DNA of 64,000 nt from Microstegium vimineum. Taxonomy: Eukaryota; Streptophyta; Magnoliopsida; Poales; Poaceae. Of this stretch, positions 9,678 through 21,914 are shown piece by piece. Positions within the stretch are counted from its first letter, which is position 1, and every line of letters starts with the position of its first letter. A model generated the notes under the pieces. That model was not told where the DNA came from, did not search any database, and worked only from the letters and a program-made list of their open reading frames with translations. The stretch is from assembly GCA_022036555.1 (NCBI GenBank), contig CM039133.1, positions 39,508,718 through 39,572,717 of the forward strand, given 5' to 3'. A program made the position numbers and the translations under genes.

Positions 9678-12600
9678 TGTGACGGAACCGTCCAAATTAT
9701 AAGAGATTAAGTGCTAAAGTAGCTGATTTAACTACCACTTCAAACATCAACTCAGGATCGCGTACATTCAGGGATACACATTCGAATGAGCCACAAATCA
9801 ACCGAAAATACTTAAAGTACGAAATAAAGTTATTACAACACTTTGTTCCAAATAAAAGTAGTACTTACGCCACTACACCTGTGGCCGAATAAAACATTGT
9901 TTGAAACTGATCTTGAAGTTTTAAAAGACAGGGGTGCCCACAACGTCATGTCCGACAACAGCAAAAGATGAGCTTGTAGAAGACCTTGCCCAAGGCCTAC
10001 TCCTCTTCTCCTTCAACAGGATAGAGGCAGTGCTTACAATAGCCGAAGTATACTTGGCCATCTACAACAAACGGGATAAACCCTGAGTACGGGAATGTAC
10101 TCAGCTAGACTTACCCGTCTAACTGAAAATAAAGACTCCAAGGATATGCATGGTTGTATCTGGGGTTGGGTAAGCTTTACTTTGCGGAAATGTTTAAATT
10201 AAAGGAGTTTGCTTTAATGATGCGGTGAGCAGTCATCTTTTATCCTACTAATTATCTCTAGGTTATTGCACCTGTACTAGAGCACACACTTGATCTACTC
10301 AGACAATATAAAAACATATATCCAGTTCCTTCATCAATATTTTAGTAGAACCATTACGATGTCACATGGAGTTGTACCGTGGTGAAGCTCAGCATAATCC
10401 CCCATATCCAGTGGGGGCGGCAATTCGAATCGATATACACTAGCTGGTAAGATTACCTTTAACACACGCCCATACTTTCCCCGTCGGGTCAGCATTAGGT
10501 TACCGCTCAACAAAGTCCAGGTGGTAACCGACGCGATCTCAGAGTAGTCCACCCAATTGTAGAAAATAGATGGCCACCACGGGGCAGATCGTATCTACAG
10601 TCTAGAGGTTGCTCACAGTAGGCTGAGAACCGGCCCGGACAGTGTTTACTCGGCTTCGGGGTCGATACTCACAACGGCCCCTATGTGAAAGGGAGCATTC
10701 AAAGATGTAAGAGGGCCACCATCGTGTACAAACCTACACGATCCAACGGACGGACTGCCCCCAAGTCTAAACCACTTGGTGCACTTGCCTTCCAGTTGAC
10801 CGTATTTCATTACTACCATAGGTTCTTTCCACGATAGCGAATATAGCCAACCGTGATAGTATTACCCCAAGGGATAATACAAAACATAAAAAGAAAGGTA
10901 ATCATTTATTCTAAGCATGCTAAGCGGTTGCTTTTACTTTATTATTAACAGGGTAACAAGGTAGGTAAAACAAATATCAAGGAAGGTAATGCATCAATTT
11001 GGGATTCAAACAACTCCTATCACCTAATGCATCACAGTATAAAATACTCAAGTAGATTAATTTGTAAATACTGGGAGGCTTAAAGATGCTCTGGGGCTTG
11101 CCTTGAGAGAAGGTGGAGGCTGGTGGTCAGGGCACTCAGGAAGGTTAGTGTCGAGCTCTTGGTACTCCTCGTATAGCTCCTGTACCTCCTGGACTTCTGT
11201 CTCTGTGGGCTCCTGATGTTCCTCCACGGATCCTAAATGATTGCAATGCATAAATAAATAACTGACTAGTGCAGGGATGATGCTTGAACAAGATTTAACA
11301 CACTACAGAGATTCTAAGCATAGGACCAGAGAACTACCACAAAGCTACTTACATCTAGAGCTACTAGCAACAAGGGTGAAACAGGCTATAACTTAGAACA
11401 TATTTATCAGGAAAGTTCCATGATCAACACAAACATATTACCATAGGAACTTAATGTAAGAAAACAGCAGAAACATAGCTAACTTTGATATAAACAGAAA
11501 ACAATTAACTAAACACTAGTACTGAAGACATTCTCCAAAAACATTTATATAAAACTATCTACAGATCAGGACATACAGAAACTAACAACAAGATTTCTCT
11601 ATTTTAGGATTTACCAAACTCTAGGTATAAAGAAGACAAGCATGGCATATATATTACTGAAAATAGAATAGGAAATCATTTCGGGAACTGGCTCAAGACA
11701 CGCAGAGGTGCTCTGCCGTCGATTACTCGAGGGTAGGCAACTGACGGGCATGACCCTCGATTACTCGAGGTCCAGCTACCGTCGAGCAGAAAACAGAGAA
11801 CGGTGCTGATCAACGTGTTTTCGCCGGTGGTGAGGTCTCCGGCGGTGGGGTTGGTTGTGCTAGGCTCGGGATGACTACGCGCATCCACTGGTGGTGTTGG
11901 TTGAACTGGCGCGACCGTGAAAAGGGGTCGACGGTGTGCGGTGGCGGTGCAGCGCGACGGTGCGACACGGCGAAGTGATGACCGGCAACGTGAGGCTCGG
12001 CGCTAGGGTGCGTGAGCATCGTGGTGAGGTGGTGAGTGCGGCTCGAGGGCTAGTTGAGCCGGGAAGGCTCTGTGGAAACCTGTCCTCGTGCAAGCTCTGC
12101 GGCGGCGGCAATGGCGCACGGCCAACGGTGTTGTGACGACACGGGTCGAACTGAAGCTAGGGAGAAACGTTCTCACCTCAGCTAACTCCGGTAAAGCTTC
12201 CACGAAGATGGAGGCGTCGGAGACGAGACGGCGAACGGTGAGCGCTAGTTGATCGGTGCGGTGGCGACTCGGAGTCGAAGAACGGCGGGGACGTTCCGGC
12301 GACTGGAGTCCACTGCTGGTTAAACAGAGGCGAGCGGCGAGGTTGCGAGGCAAAGGCGAAAGCTAGAAGGAGAAAGATTGAGCAGAGGACTTTGGGTGGT
12401 GGTGTATTTGAGAAGAAGGTGCTGGCGGTGCTCGGAGCTCTCGGCGCAACGAAGAACAGAGAACTGCGAGCGATTGAGCGAGTGCGGATGAGTGCGGACG
12501 AGTGTGGGAGGTGGAGGAGGTATAGGCGCTCCTCCTTGCGCGGTCATGGCCGACCGGCACGGCTAGAGGGGACGTGACGTGATGGTGCGGTGGTGGCAGC

Positions 12601-13547
12601 GGCACTGGCGCAGAGCAAGACTTGGTCCACGTGACGTTAGCGCAGATTCGCGCTCGATTGCAAAAGATACGAGGCGAAGAACTGATCGGACGCGGCACTG
12701 CGGCGGCGTTACTGCGAAACGACGGCGCGGCGTGCGGCAGGGCGGCTGGCAGGTCTGCGGCGGCGAAGCAGGGCGTCAGCGGCGGGGAAAACGGTGCCGA
12801 CTTGGTCCTAGCACCATTAGCACGAGTGCGAGTGCGCACGCGACTGTGACAGCGCGGGCGGCGACAGCGATGTCGGTGCGGTGCCGAAGCGGCGGCAATG
12901 GCGTGTTTCACTTCCGCGGTCAGGCATCGTCGGCCACGCGGCGGATGACTCCGACGTACGGCTCAGCCGCGGTCGGGTGAGTGCGCGCGAGCGTGCGCGG
13001 CACGTGCGTGCGGTCGAGCGCGCGGGAGAGGGGTCGATATCGAGGGTAGGGTCGATCGGTTGATCGAGCCTCCGACTCGGTCGATCCTTCCGTGCGGGGT
13101 CGTTCGTCCAAGCCTCGGTTCGTCATATCGAAGGGTCGAAGTCGAGGGGGCGTCGATAGACTGGCTGATCGAGCCTCTGGCTTGGTCGAGACTCCGGCCT
13201 GGGGTCGTTCGATCGACCCTCGGTCCGTCACGTTCATCGAGCGGGGGTCGAGGCTAAGCGGTGGTGCTCGACCTATCTCCATTCTGATTTCCTTTTCCAT
13301 TTTCTTTTATTTGATAAAACTAAATAGGGTAACTACACATAAAGCAAACCCTACTTTACTCTAAGCAAGACAAGGTTTAACTAAACAGATTAAACACAAG
13401 ATTAAGCACAAAACACCTATTCAATTCTAGTTTCAAAGCATATAAACACACGCATGAAATGATAGCATATGCAAACATGAATGCAATGAAATGCTGTACT
13501 TAGTGGCTAATGATGATCCTAATGCAGGCTTGACACAGGGTGTCACA
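9678..13547 (-). repeat. 5' LTR of the Tekay element, with 1.24 kb absent from the 3' LTR
   Basis: This 3,870-bp LTR is collinear with 451-3124 except for about 10820-12066, which the other LTR lacks, and about 50 bases missing near 9741. The extra block contains AT-rich DNA (10840-11660) and a GC-rich part with two copies of CCTCGATTACTCGAGG-like palindromes (about 11715-11772). I see no terminal repeats or target duplication around it, and GCTCTGTGG follows its right edge. I therefore favour a deletion from the 3' LTR over an insertion here, but the sequence alone does not decide. Confidence 0.88.
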
Positions 13548-14555
13548 GTCCGGACGCAGACGTGATGGTCCGGACCCCCCTATGAAATAGCGTCCGGAGC
13601 TACGCAGGAAAGCAAGGATGAAGGGGAAAACGGCTAGTCTTTTGTGGAAGGCTATAAATATGTTTTGGCCGGCTCAAGGAGCATACTCTTGCACCTCTCA
13701 TTCATTTGATACACTTGTTCTTGCTTGAGATAGCCCCCAACTCATCTCTCTTTGCTTCAATTGCATTCTTGTGAGAGTTTGAGTGATCCAAGTGCCTTGA
13801 TCATTGCATTGCATCTTAGTGGCACTTGGTCATCGTCATCGCCATGTGGTTTCTTGTTATTCTTGGTGTTTACCAACACCTAGACGGCTTGGCGATTGAG
13901 GAGAAGCTTCGGCAGGTGTTGGTGATTGTTCGTGGCCGGCTTCATCATTGTGAGAGGGCTTGTACCCATCTCGGCAGAGCGCCAAAGGGTAACTCTAGTG
14001 GATTGCTCGTGTCATTGAGTTACTCTCATTTGGGTGGATTCTTGTGGCGCCTGAGTTAGTGGGCTAGGTTTGTGAAATACCTATTAGCCACTGAATCACC
14101 ATTTGAGTAGTCGACACAACGGGGACTAGCTTGGTGGCAACCAAGTGAACCTCGGGAGAAAAATCGTTTGTCTTCTTGTCTCCCGGCTACTCTTTGGTAT
14201 TCATTGTGATTGGTTCATCCTATTGACATCCATACATCACAAGGCATCGGTATAGCAATCACCTCATCTCTTGTATTTACCTTGTTCATATCTTGCATAG
14301 TTAGCTCTTTTGTTAGCTGGTTAGCTTTGCTAGTTAGTTGTTCTTGCTAGCTCAAGTTAAGTGCCTTAGGTTCTTGCTATTGATTGTTAGGCACTTAGCT
14401 AACTAGAATCGCTTTAGATAGGTGGCTTTGCACCCCAAGTAGAGCTAGAGCAAAAAGCTTCGCCTAAGTGTTATCTAACCTTTTGCTCTAGTGTTTTGTA
14501 GAATTTTTATTAGGCTATTCACGCCCCCCCCCCTCTAGCCATCTAGGACCTTTCA
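13548..14555 (+). repeat. Solo LTR A, right part
   Basis: Continuation of the LTR at 1-450 after the Tekay element. It is collinear with 40160-41152: the end of the TCCGGA array, a TATA box (GGCTATAAATATG, about 13651), the leader from about 13690, and the terminal CTAGGACCTTTCA. The LTR ends CA at 14555. No primer site follows; instead there is a run of C and then GC-rich DNA, so this is a solo LTR or a truncated element. A 5-bp duplication cannot be tested because the left end is outside the window. Confidence 0.75.
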
Positions 14556-14825
14556 CCCCCCCCCCCCCCCGTGCACTTAGATGTTGAAGCTGGAGGAGGG
14601 AGCCGCGCCGCATCCACTGCTGCCGTTTGGAACGCCCCACGCCCTGAGAAGGAGGGGTGCCACCTGCGCTGCCCTCATTGACCGGTCCGTCGTCGCCTCA
14701 CCCGCTCCCGAATCCTACAATGAGAGCGAGGAGGCTGGATCCGACCTCCCCGCCACCGGATCCGCCCACGTTGGAGAGAGGGAGGGGAGAGGGTCACTGT
14801 GCCAATGGGAGGAGGGATGCCCTGA
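14556..14825. other. C-run and GC-rich fragment, probably CACTA interior
   Basis: A run of 15 C (14556-14570) is followed by GC-rich purine/pyrimidine-biased DNA. It resembles 17130-17300 in composition (GAGGGATGCC, GAGAGGGAGGG), so it may be the other half of a CACTA-type element split by the inverted LTR at 14826-17129. The short open frame at 14581-14880 runs into that LTR and is not a gene. Confidence 0.35.
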
Positions 14826-17129
14826 TGTAGGGTCGAGATGGCGGACCAGAGAGGGGGTGATAGTCTTTTCTAAATCTTAATCGCTTTGGCTAACCGAAAC
14901 TATTGCGGAATTAAAACTATCGGTCTAGCCAAGACTACACCCCTCTATCTATTACTTTAGCACCTAGCAAAGATGTCTATTATGTTACTTAAGGTGCCAA
15001 GCTAGGAGGCTCACCTAAATAAGTCTAGGTTGCAAGGTCACACAAACCTAAGCAACTAGTACTCTAAGCAAGCCGGGGAGCTCCTACACATACTAGTAAG
15101 CAAAGCACAAAGCACCTAAGCTCACTAGCAATGCTCTCTAGCAAGACTACACAAGTCAACTAGAGAGCTCAACCTACTTAGCTACACAAACTAAGCAATG
15201 TGACTAACAAGGCTACTCAAGCCAATTAGCCACTCAAGAGCTACTTCTAAGCTACACAAGCTAGAAGGTAACTAGGAAAGCTACACAAGCCAAAATAGTT
15301 ACAAGAGCAACAACTAATCACTAGCACAAGTATGAATTACAAGCTAGTGATTTGGAGAATGCAAACCACCGAGAAGATGTACACAAGGTTGACACGGTGA
15401 TTTTTCTCCCGAGGTTCACTTGGTCACCACCAAGCTAGTCCCCATTGTATCGGCTCACTCACTTGGAGGTTTACGACTTTTTACAGGCCTCACTGCCTAA
15501 CCCCCTCAAGGGTTGCCACCTAACCAACACAAGATGAGGGCACTCAATGATACCTTCAACTAGAGTTGCTCTTCGCGATCTCCCACGGGGCGAGCACAAC
15601 ACCCCTCACAAATCTCTTCTCCGGAGCCACGCACAAGCTTCTTGTGTGCTTCGACGGAGCCACAAGCCACCAAGCCGTCTAGGAGGTGGCAACCTCCAAG
15701 AGTAACAAGCACCACAAGCTTGCAAGTCGATCACCTAGTGCCACATGAAGCTATCTCTCGAAGCAACGCACTAGTAATCGCTCTCTCACTCAATCGGATG
15801 AACACTATCAAGTATGAGTGAGTTAGAGGGCTCCCAACCAAGCACAACTAAGGGTAACACAACCCAAGATGCTCAACCAGCCCCAAGGGCCGACCATGAG
15901 CTATTTTAAGGCTAGCCAAACAAACTAGCCGTTTTCCCCTTTCACTAGGCTCTCTGCAGAGGGTCCAGACGCACGCAACAGTGCGGGTCCGGACCATACA
16001 GCCTGCGTCCGGACTCGCTGCTGTTAGAGAGAGCCGTTGGCGCACTGCGCCGATCGCCGCCACGTGCCTCCGGATGCGTGCAACAGTGCCACACCGGACC
16101 AACAACCTGCGTCCGGACCTCCACTCCAGAGAGCGCAAGACACCGGACACGCATCCGGATCCCTGCGTCCGGACCGCATACAACGTCCGGACCTTCACTC
16201 CGAGCGGTTACAGAGAGCTCCAACCTCCGGACGCTGCGTCCGGAGTTCACCGTCCGGACGACGAACAGCGTTCGGATCACCTCTGTCAGCACAGCGCATT
16301 CAGAAGGGGTGGCGTCCGGACGCATAGCCAATGGTCTGGACAGCCCGAACCCCCTGCGTCCGGACTCACAGACTCGGCCGAGACCTAGGGTTTGGTTCCA
16401 GACCCAAACGCAATGGTCCGGAACCCCTAGGCCCTTGCGTCCGGAGCTCGGTTTTCGGCCGAGACTCCTCCGCACTTCTTCCTTTGCTTCTCATGTGCTA
16501 ACACAAATGTGTTCACCACCTTGTGCATGTGTGTTAGCATTTTCACAATCATTTTCAAAGCATTTTTCACTTGCTTCTCACCACGCCACTCGATCCTAAT
16601 TCATCGCAAAGTTAGATCGCTCACAATGGCACTAGATAACCGATATGCAAACAAGTTTGCTCCTCTTGATAGTACGGATATCTATCCTAAACCCGGTCAT
16701 AATCTTCTCTACACACCTATGACCGGTGAAACGAAATGCCCTATGGTTATACCTTTGCCTTACGCATTCCATTCCATCTCCTTCTCCCATGTTGATGCAA
16801 CACATGCACCAACCACTTGTCAAATGATATGATCCACTTCATATCATCACATGACCGTGTTGGTTCATCGACCTTGACCTCACTTGCTCTTCACCATTGC
16901 CTTAGTTCATTGGCGCCAAGCATCACCCGCTTGCCCTTCACACTTGCAACCGGTCCATCAAGCCAAGCCTCATCTTGATCTTCTCCACCTTGATCACATG
17001 ACTCCATGTCATGTTTCATGTGCAATAAGCTCCTTCATCACACAATCACATGTGAACTAATCTCCTGTGTATATATCACTTAAACACATATTAGTTCACC
17101 TAAGTTGTCACTCAATTACCAAAAACACA
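14826..17129 (-). repeat. Solo LTR B (SIRE-type copia LTR) in minus orientation
   Basis: On the minus strand this starts TGTGTTTTTGG at 17129 and ends in a pyrimidine-rich CACCCCCTCT...CCTACA at 14826. Interior blocks match solo LTRs A and D, inverted: the leader with GGTTCACTTGGTC/CCACCAAGCTAGTCCCC (about 15412-15450), a TCCGGA array (about 15960-16450), and the U3 block around 16620-16720 that matches about 39520-39600. No primer site or internal domain adjoins either end. I could not find a convincing 5-bp target duplication (flanks CCTGA and TAGGA), so boundaries may be off by a few bases. Confidence 0.7.
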
Positions 17130-17688
17130 TAGGAACTCTCACCTGCCACGCTGAGGGGAAGAGGGATGCCACCACCGGAGAGGGAGGGAGGCGTCGAGAG
17201 GGAAGGAGAGGGTGTTCGTAGGAGAGGGAGGCACCGAGAGGGAAGAGGGCGGGAGGCGCCGAGAGAGTGTCGGGCGGAGAGAGGCGTCAAGAGAGAGGCG
17301 GTTGAGTGGGAGCAAGTGGAATGAGCAAGGGAAACCCTAAATCTTGTTATATGAGCCAAATAGAATAATGTGTATGGACTTTGATTGGGTTGGGAGTTGG
17401 GCCATTATTTATCGAGGCGGGCCTTATAATGTGACCGCCTCGATTAATATATTAATCGAGGCGATTGTGTTAGGAAAACCGCCTTGGTTCATAAATATTA
17501 ACCGAGGCAGTCATATTACGTTGCCCATCTCGGTAAATCAATTGTGTGAGGCAATTAATAGTCACCGCCTTGGTTAATAAAAAAGGACTGTCTTGGTTAA
17601 TGCCAGGTATTAATCGAGGTGGTTTAAAAATCCACCCGCCTCTGAGCCCAATTTCAAGACGCCTCGTAAAATATTTTTTGTAGTAGTG
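17130..17688 (-). mobile_element. Right end of a CACTA transposon
   Basis: Ends at 17688 in TTTTTTGTAGTAGTG, the inverted form of the CACTACTACAAAA terminus of grass CACTA (En/Spm-type) elements. The preceding ~300 bases hold many short subterminal repeats in both orientations, variants of ACCGCCTCGGTTAAT and ATTAATCGAGGCGG (17410-17660), which in this superfamily bind the transposase. The left terminus is not in the window. The bases after 17688 belong to another LTR, so the element probably inserted into it. Confidence 0.78.
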
Positions 17689-18774
17689 GGTTCAGCAATC
17701 TCCACAAAGGAGTACCTACGTCCTCGTTGTTGAGGTGACCACAAAGGTCGGAGTCACTTTCACCACCTTGCCTCTCTCAAGCCCCCACAAAGAGTGATTG
17801 TGATTTCACTAAGAATCAAACGGTAATATAAACGCTTCGAGCGCCCTCACAAATAAATCAATATGGGCAACCTTGAAGAATGCCTAGCCATCTGGGATTC
17901 CAAGAATCCAAGAGTATCAAATGCAAATCAAGCCGGCTAGAGGAGGAATCCAAGTGCTCAAGTCTTAGATCGATGCTCTCCGCTCTCTAATTTCACTTCT
18001 CTAGCTTAAATCTAAGCAAGGATTGGAGTCTTGAAGCATAGAAGGAGAGAGAGAGAGGGAGTGAGTCAACACTTGGGAGCTCTTTTCTCAGGTGGGAGAC
18101 GAAGTGAATGAGGTTCCTCTCTCCCTCAACAGAAGGGGTGTGCTATTTATACACAACTCTAGATGTACTATAGTACTACTGGTAGGACATCACCGATACT
18201 ACCGGTCCTGAAAATCTGACCGTTGGAGCTTTCCTACGGGGTCGCAGAGTTGGTGAAAAAGTAACCTACCGGTACTACTGGTCTTCCACCGGTACTACCA
18301 GTAGTTCAAATCTCGCAGATTAGATCTGGGTGAGAAAATGACCTACCATTACTACTGGTGCCACCGGTACTACCGGTGGTTCATTTTTAGCACAGAACTA
18401 CAACACGTAGCTAAGCCTACCAGTACTACTGGTCCAAGACAAAGTGTTCTAAGTGCCTGTGAGTGCAAGATGTCTCTCAAGCACATATAAACTAATGACA
18501 TGGGCACTCTTTATCCACATATAGCTAGTATAATATGCAATTTTCTTTATAGTACGTCATTTCCTATAACTCAAGTAAAGATAAAATCTATTGAATTACT
18601 TGAGTCGGGCCGTTTTCCATCAAATGAAGTTTGGGGTGCTATAATCACCAAATATCATCGTTCACACCTTTCAATGGACTAAGCACCTTGCATATTCTAT
18701 TTTATCTGCACACTTAGGCATATGGTTAGTTCAATAGGTTTCATCAATTGAATAAAACCAAACAAGGGCTTTCA
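17689..18774 (-). repeat. Truncated LTR C in minus orientation with CCGGTACTACCGG-type array
   Basis: On the minus strand this begins TGAAAGCCCTTGTTTGG at 18774, the same start as solo LTR D (TGAAAGCCCATGTTTGA at 39306). It contains an array of ACCGGTACTACCGGT-like units (about 18165-18440), a TATA box (GTGTATAAATAGC on the minus strand, about 18145-18157) and about 460 bases of leader before the CACTA end cuts it at 17689. Compared with LTR D roughly 400 bases of its 3' part are missing and presumably lie beyond the other CACTA end. Confidence 0.7.
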
Positions 18775-20039
18775 ACATGCCACAGGTATTATGTGAGTAT
18801 TTAAAGATAATCATCGAACATTTCACTTATGCTTTGTGAATATATCAAAATACAATAGAAAACATCCTATGTAGACTATGCATGGACATCACAAAATAGA
18901 TCGTAGAACATACATATATAATATATGAACATCAGATATATATTACATGAACATAAAAAAATATATTATAAAGCATCACACAAATACTCCATAAATATTA
19001 ATAAATACATCATCATATTATTCCTTTGATTATCATTTTAAGTTATGTGTTAACTTATTTTTTGTACTTTGATTAGATTTCTTCGTTCCAAAGGAAACAA
19101 ACCAAAACAAACAGAGAGGGAGCCCTAGCGCCGCTGCCGCCACCACCGTTGTCGTCATCCATCATCACTAGTCCTTCTCCCTTCCCTTTTAGCATCTCAC
19201 CTGAGGTATCCATTATTTTTAATAAGTTTATTTTATAATAAACCGAGTCATTAGGGTTAGTATGCATGCCAAAGATTTTGATATTGGAATTATCTCCTCC
19301 TTCTCTTCAGCGACGTTGAAGGTGGAAGGGAAGGATGAGATCTTCTCTGTCAAAGATGAGGGCAACAACTATGATGTCAGCATCTTCATCGACATGACGA
19401 TGTGGAGACTTTTGTTTCCAAACAGCGGCAATAAGGTTAAGATGATGTCGCTGTCATGGAATAGTTTTGCTAGTATCTTCTTCATTTTATTGTGGTTAGA
19501 TCTGGCCACGATGAAGGACTAGATAGCATAATTTTTAGATCAGTCTTTCTCATTATTCGGTGACAAAAAGAATAAGTTCCTCAATTCCTCTACATGAATG
19601 TTCACTATTGGTCGTCATTTGTTGTGCATTTATTCTCAAACCATTTGTCGAGTGTTTGTTTATGCGGTCATCTACACTGTAAAGTATATTTTTTTTGTTG
19701 GGCTATTCACAACGTGACTACTATTTTATAAACAAGAGCGCTTTACAACATGTTAATATACCCAACTATTATATACTATAATTCTTCTTTCATCACAAAA
19801 AATCTTTGATTAGATTTATAGAAAACTGAAAGACCACTACTACATCAAACAATTCTCATTAGATAAATCCCAAAATCTATTTTACAATTATTCCTTTGAT
19901 ACGGTATATTAATATATTTTTCTATAAATTTAATCAAATTAGATTAGTTATATTAGATTTATCCCTTGTTTAGATATAAAATACTCCGGTAAAAAGAATA
20001 TACCTACCCAACTTTGTAAACTACTCCGTATGGACGTAA
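18775..20039. other. AT-rich spacer with no recognised gene
   Basis: Mostly AT-rich sequence. A short frame at 19262-19522 (86 codons, +) follows a GC-rich leader-like stretch (19110-19200), but it matches no family I know and has no supporting context. I would not call it a gene. Confidence 0.4.
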
Positions 20040-20658
20040 ATGAATGAAATCTCTAAAATTTTCAAAAAAATTCGTCCAACGCATCGCCCGCCCGGCAACT
20101 GCACGACTCCGCCCCCACTTCCCTCCGCCCCCGCTTCCCTCTCGCCCGGCGGCCCACTCGCCCCCGCTGCCCTGCTTCCCTCTCTCCCGGCGAGACGCTG
20201 CCTCGCCGCCTGCAGACCCCGCCCGGCGACACGCGACTCCCACCGGCGCTCCTGCAACCGCCTCCAATCCCCACGTCCCCTTGCCCCTCCAATCCTGCAA
20301 CCGCCAGCCCCATCCCCATCCCCATCCCTCGCCCCAGCCGCACGCCGCCCTGCGCTGCTGCCGCCGCACGCCGAGCCGCTGCACTGCCGCCGCCGCCGCA
20401 CATCCCCATCCCCATCCCTCGCACCAGCCGGACCCTGGACGCCCAACGCCCGCTCAGCCTGAGACCTCGGACGGAACTCTATGGCCCGACGCCATCGCCG
20501 GCGACCATCAGCGGCAAGAGATACGGCGACCCCAACTTCTTCAACTGCTACACATGTGATGTCGGCGGCTCGCCGCCGTCGGACGCCTCTGCAATAGTTT
20601 GCCTCGCCGTAGCTACTTTGTTGCGGCGACAGGCACAGTTCAGTTCAGAGCCCGTCGC
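20040..20658 (+). other. GC-rich CT-biased leader-like region
   Basis: Strongly C-rich DNA with a repeated CCCCATCCCCATCCCTCGC block at about 20310-20335 and 20403-20425. It produces long open frames on both strands purely through composition. It may be the 5' leader of the METTL23-like fragment or a captured piece of another gene. Confidence 0.35.
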
Positions 20659-21812
20659 GATGGACGGCCGTGGCTCCCGTGGGCGGGCCGCTGCTGTTGC
20701 CTCCGCGCGTATGACCACCATGTCATGGCACTACTTCGGCGGCAGCGCGTCCCAGCACCACCACAACATCCGTGTCGACATCATCGAGGTACGCGCATCC
20801 GTGACATCTCTGCTCATATGCTTGTGCCTGCGGCGTGGTGTTTCGTCCGGACTCCGGACACAGTCGCTGCGGTATCTTTAAACCTTGATCAAGTGCTGGA
20901 ACGCCTTGCCATGCTGGAACACCGAGCAATTGCTTGATAATTTGCTGCCAAGGAGTTTGCTGCCTCGTGGCGTGGTGCTACATGAAGCAGGGCACGCGTT
21001 TGGCTTGGATTCTTTAGTTTTTACCCATGGTTTTGTTGTTGTGCTCTTGTGTCCTGACTTTATTTTGGTTGGGGTTGGGTTTACATAGCCCTGTTTGGAA
21101 CAGCTTAAATGCTGATTATGACCAAAATAAGCTAAAACTAACTGTCAAACGGCTTGCTTTTTGACAGTTTTTTTTTACCACGCTTCTCTCCACCACTCAC
21201 AATTACACTAAATCGCATAAGCTGAATCATAGTCGCTTCTCAAATAAGCTCATTTTCCATATTTATGCGGCTTATCTGATAAGCGCTTTTCTGAACCGTG
21301 GTACCACAGGACCATACAGCGAAGAGGACTACGGCATGTTTGTGTGGCCATGCAGTGTCATTCTTGCAGAGTACGTGTGGCAGGAGAGATCACGGTTCTC
21401 TGCTTCCAGAGTTGTTGAGGTACTACTACTACTCATATTTGTGTTCGTTCAAATTCCCATCCACCAATCACCAATGTGGTCGGTCCACTTGCTATTGTCA
21501 CCAAGTGTAAATGATCACCAAGTGTAAATGACAATTCACTCTCCACTGAAAAACTTAGCTCAATATACTTGCTCCTATGTCCCAAGGTCTTGGTATTATC
21601 CTCAATGTCTGAGGCTGAAAAATCCTCTCTTTATGGAATCTGGCATTCCTATGCACATACATTATTGTTTGACGGAACAATGCTACAGTTACGCTCTTAT
21701 CTAATTTGCACTTATCATTTGCAGCTGGGTGCGGGAACCTCACTGCCGGGATTAGTAGCTGCAAAGGCAATATCGCAGCACTGCAGCAGGCCCAACAGGT
21801 ACGCTGTAACTC
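20659..21812 (+). pseudogene. METTL23-like methyltransferase gene fragment (first three exons)
   Basis: Three exon-like blocks match the N-terminal half of plant METTL23-type (methyltransferase family 16) proteins. Block 1 (20659-20790) encodes TTMSWHYFGG...RVDIIE and ends at a GT donor. Block 2 (about 21312-21420) encodes EEDYGMFVWPCSVILAEYVW and VVE. Block 3 (21725-21812) encodes LGAGTSLPGLVAAK, the SAM-binding glycine motif. Introns are kept, so the copy arose at DNA level, not by retroposition. The reading phase between blocks 1 and 2 does not fit an obvious splice junction, and the conserved continuation after LVAAK is lost. Nothing matching the C-terminal half follows. I therefore call it a truncated pseudogene or transposon-captured fragment; a chimeric expressed gene is possible. 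Confidence 0.62.
21087..21299. mobile_element. Small MITE-like insertion in the METTL23-like intron
   Basis: Begins AGCCCTGTTTGGAACAGCTTA and ends with an imperfect inverted version around 21270-21299 (GATAAGCGCTTTTCTGAACC). The ends and internal AAGC/GCTTA symmetry resemble the hAT- or Tourist-like MITEs of grasses. I see no clear target duplication. Confidence 0.4.
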
Positions 21813-21914
21813 TATGCATTCTATTAAGTTATTTGTTAAATTTTAGATTGTCCCAAGGTAACAAAAGTCAATGCATGGCCAGTTCAGCCGAAAGGTCTAG
21901 AGGCTGATCTCTAA

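Larger units (their letters stand above)
451..13547 (-). mobile_element. Complete Tekay-type Ty3/gypsy chromovirus with an extra upstream ORF
   Basis: A 13,097-bp LTR retrotransposon lies in minus orientation. Its LTRs (451-3124 and 9678-13547) start TG and end CA, and the element is flanked by a perfect 5-bp duplication GTCCG (446-450, 13548-13552). Reading on the minus strand it has the 5' LTR, an initiator-methionine-tRNA primer site, an extra ORF (8935-7907), gag, protease, reverse transcriptase, RNase H, integrase with a C-terminal chromodomain, a polypurine tract and the 3' LTR. Domain order and chromodomain place it among chromoviruses; the long LTRs and the extra ORF suggest Tekay/Del (clade is inference). 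The gag-pol frame is dead: six stops and one single-base insertion. In the first ~570 aligned LTR bases I counted by hand about 15 substitutions, 13 of them transitions, so it is not a very recent insertion. Confidence 0.93.

Noticed and set aside
20004..20559. Long proline/glycine-rich frames on both strands
   Set aside because: C-rich strand bias keeps all frames open; no protein family recognised.
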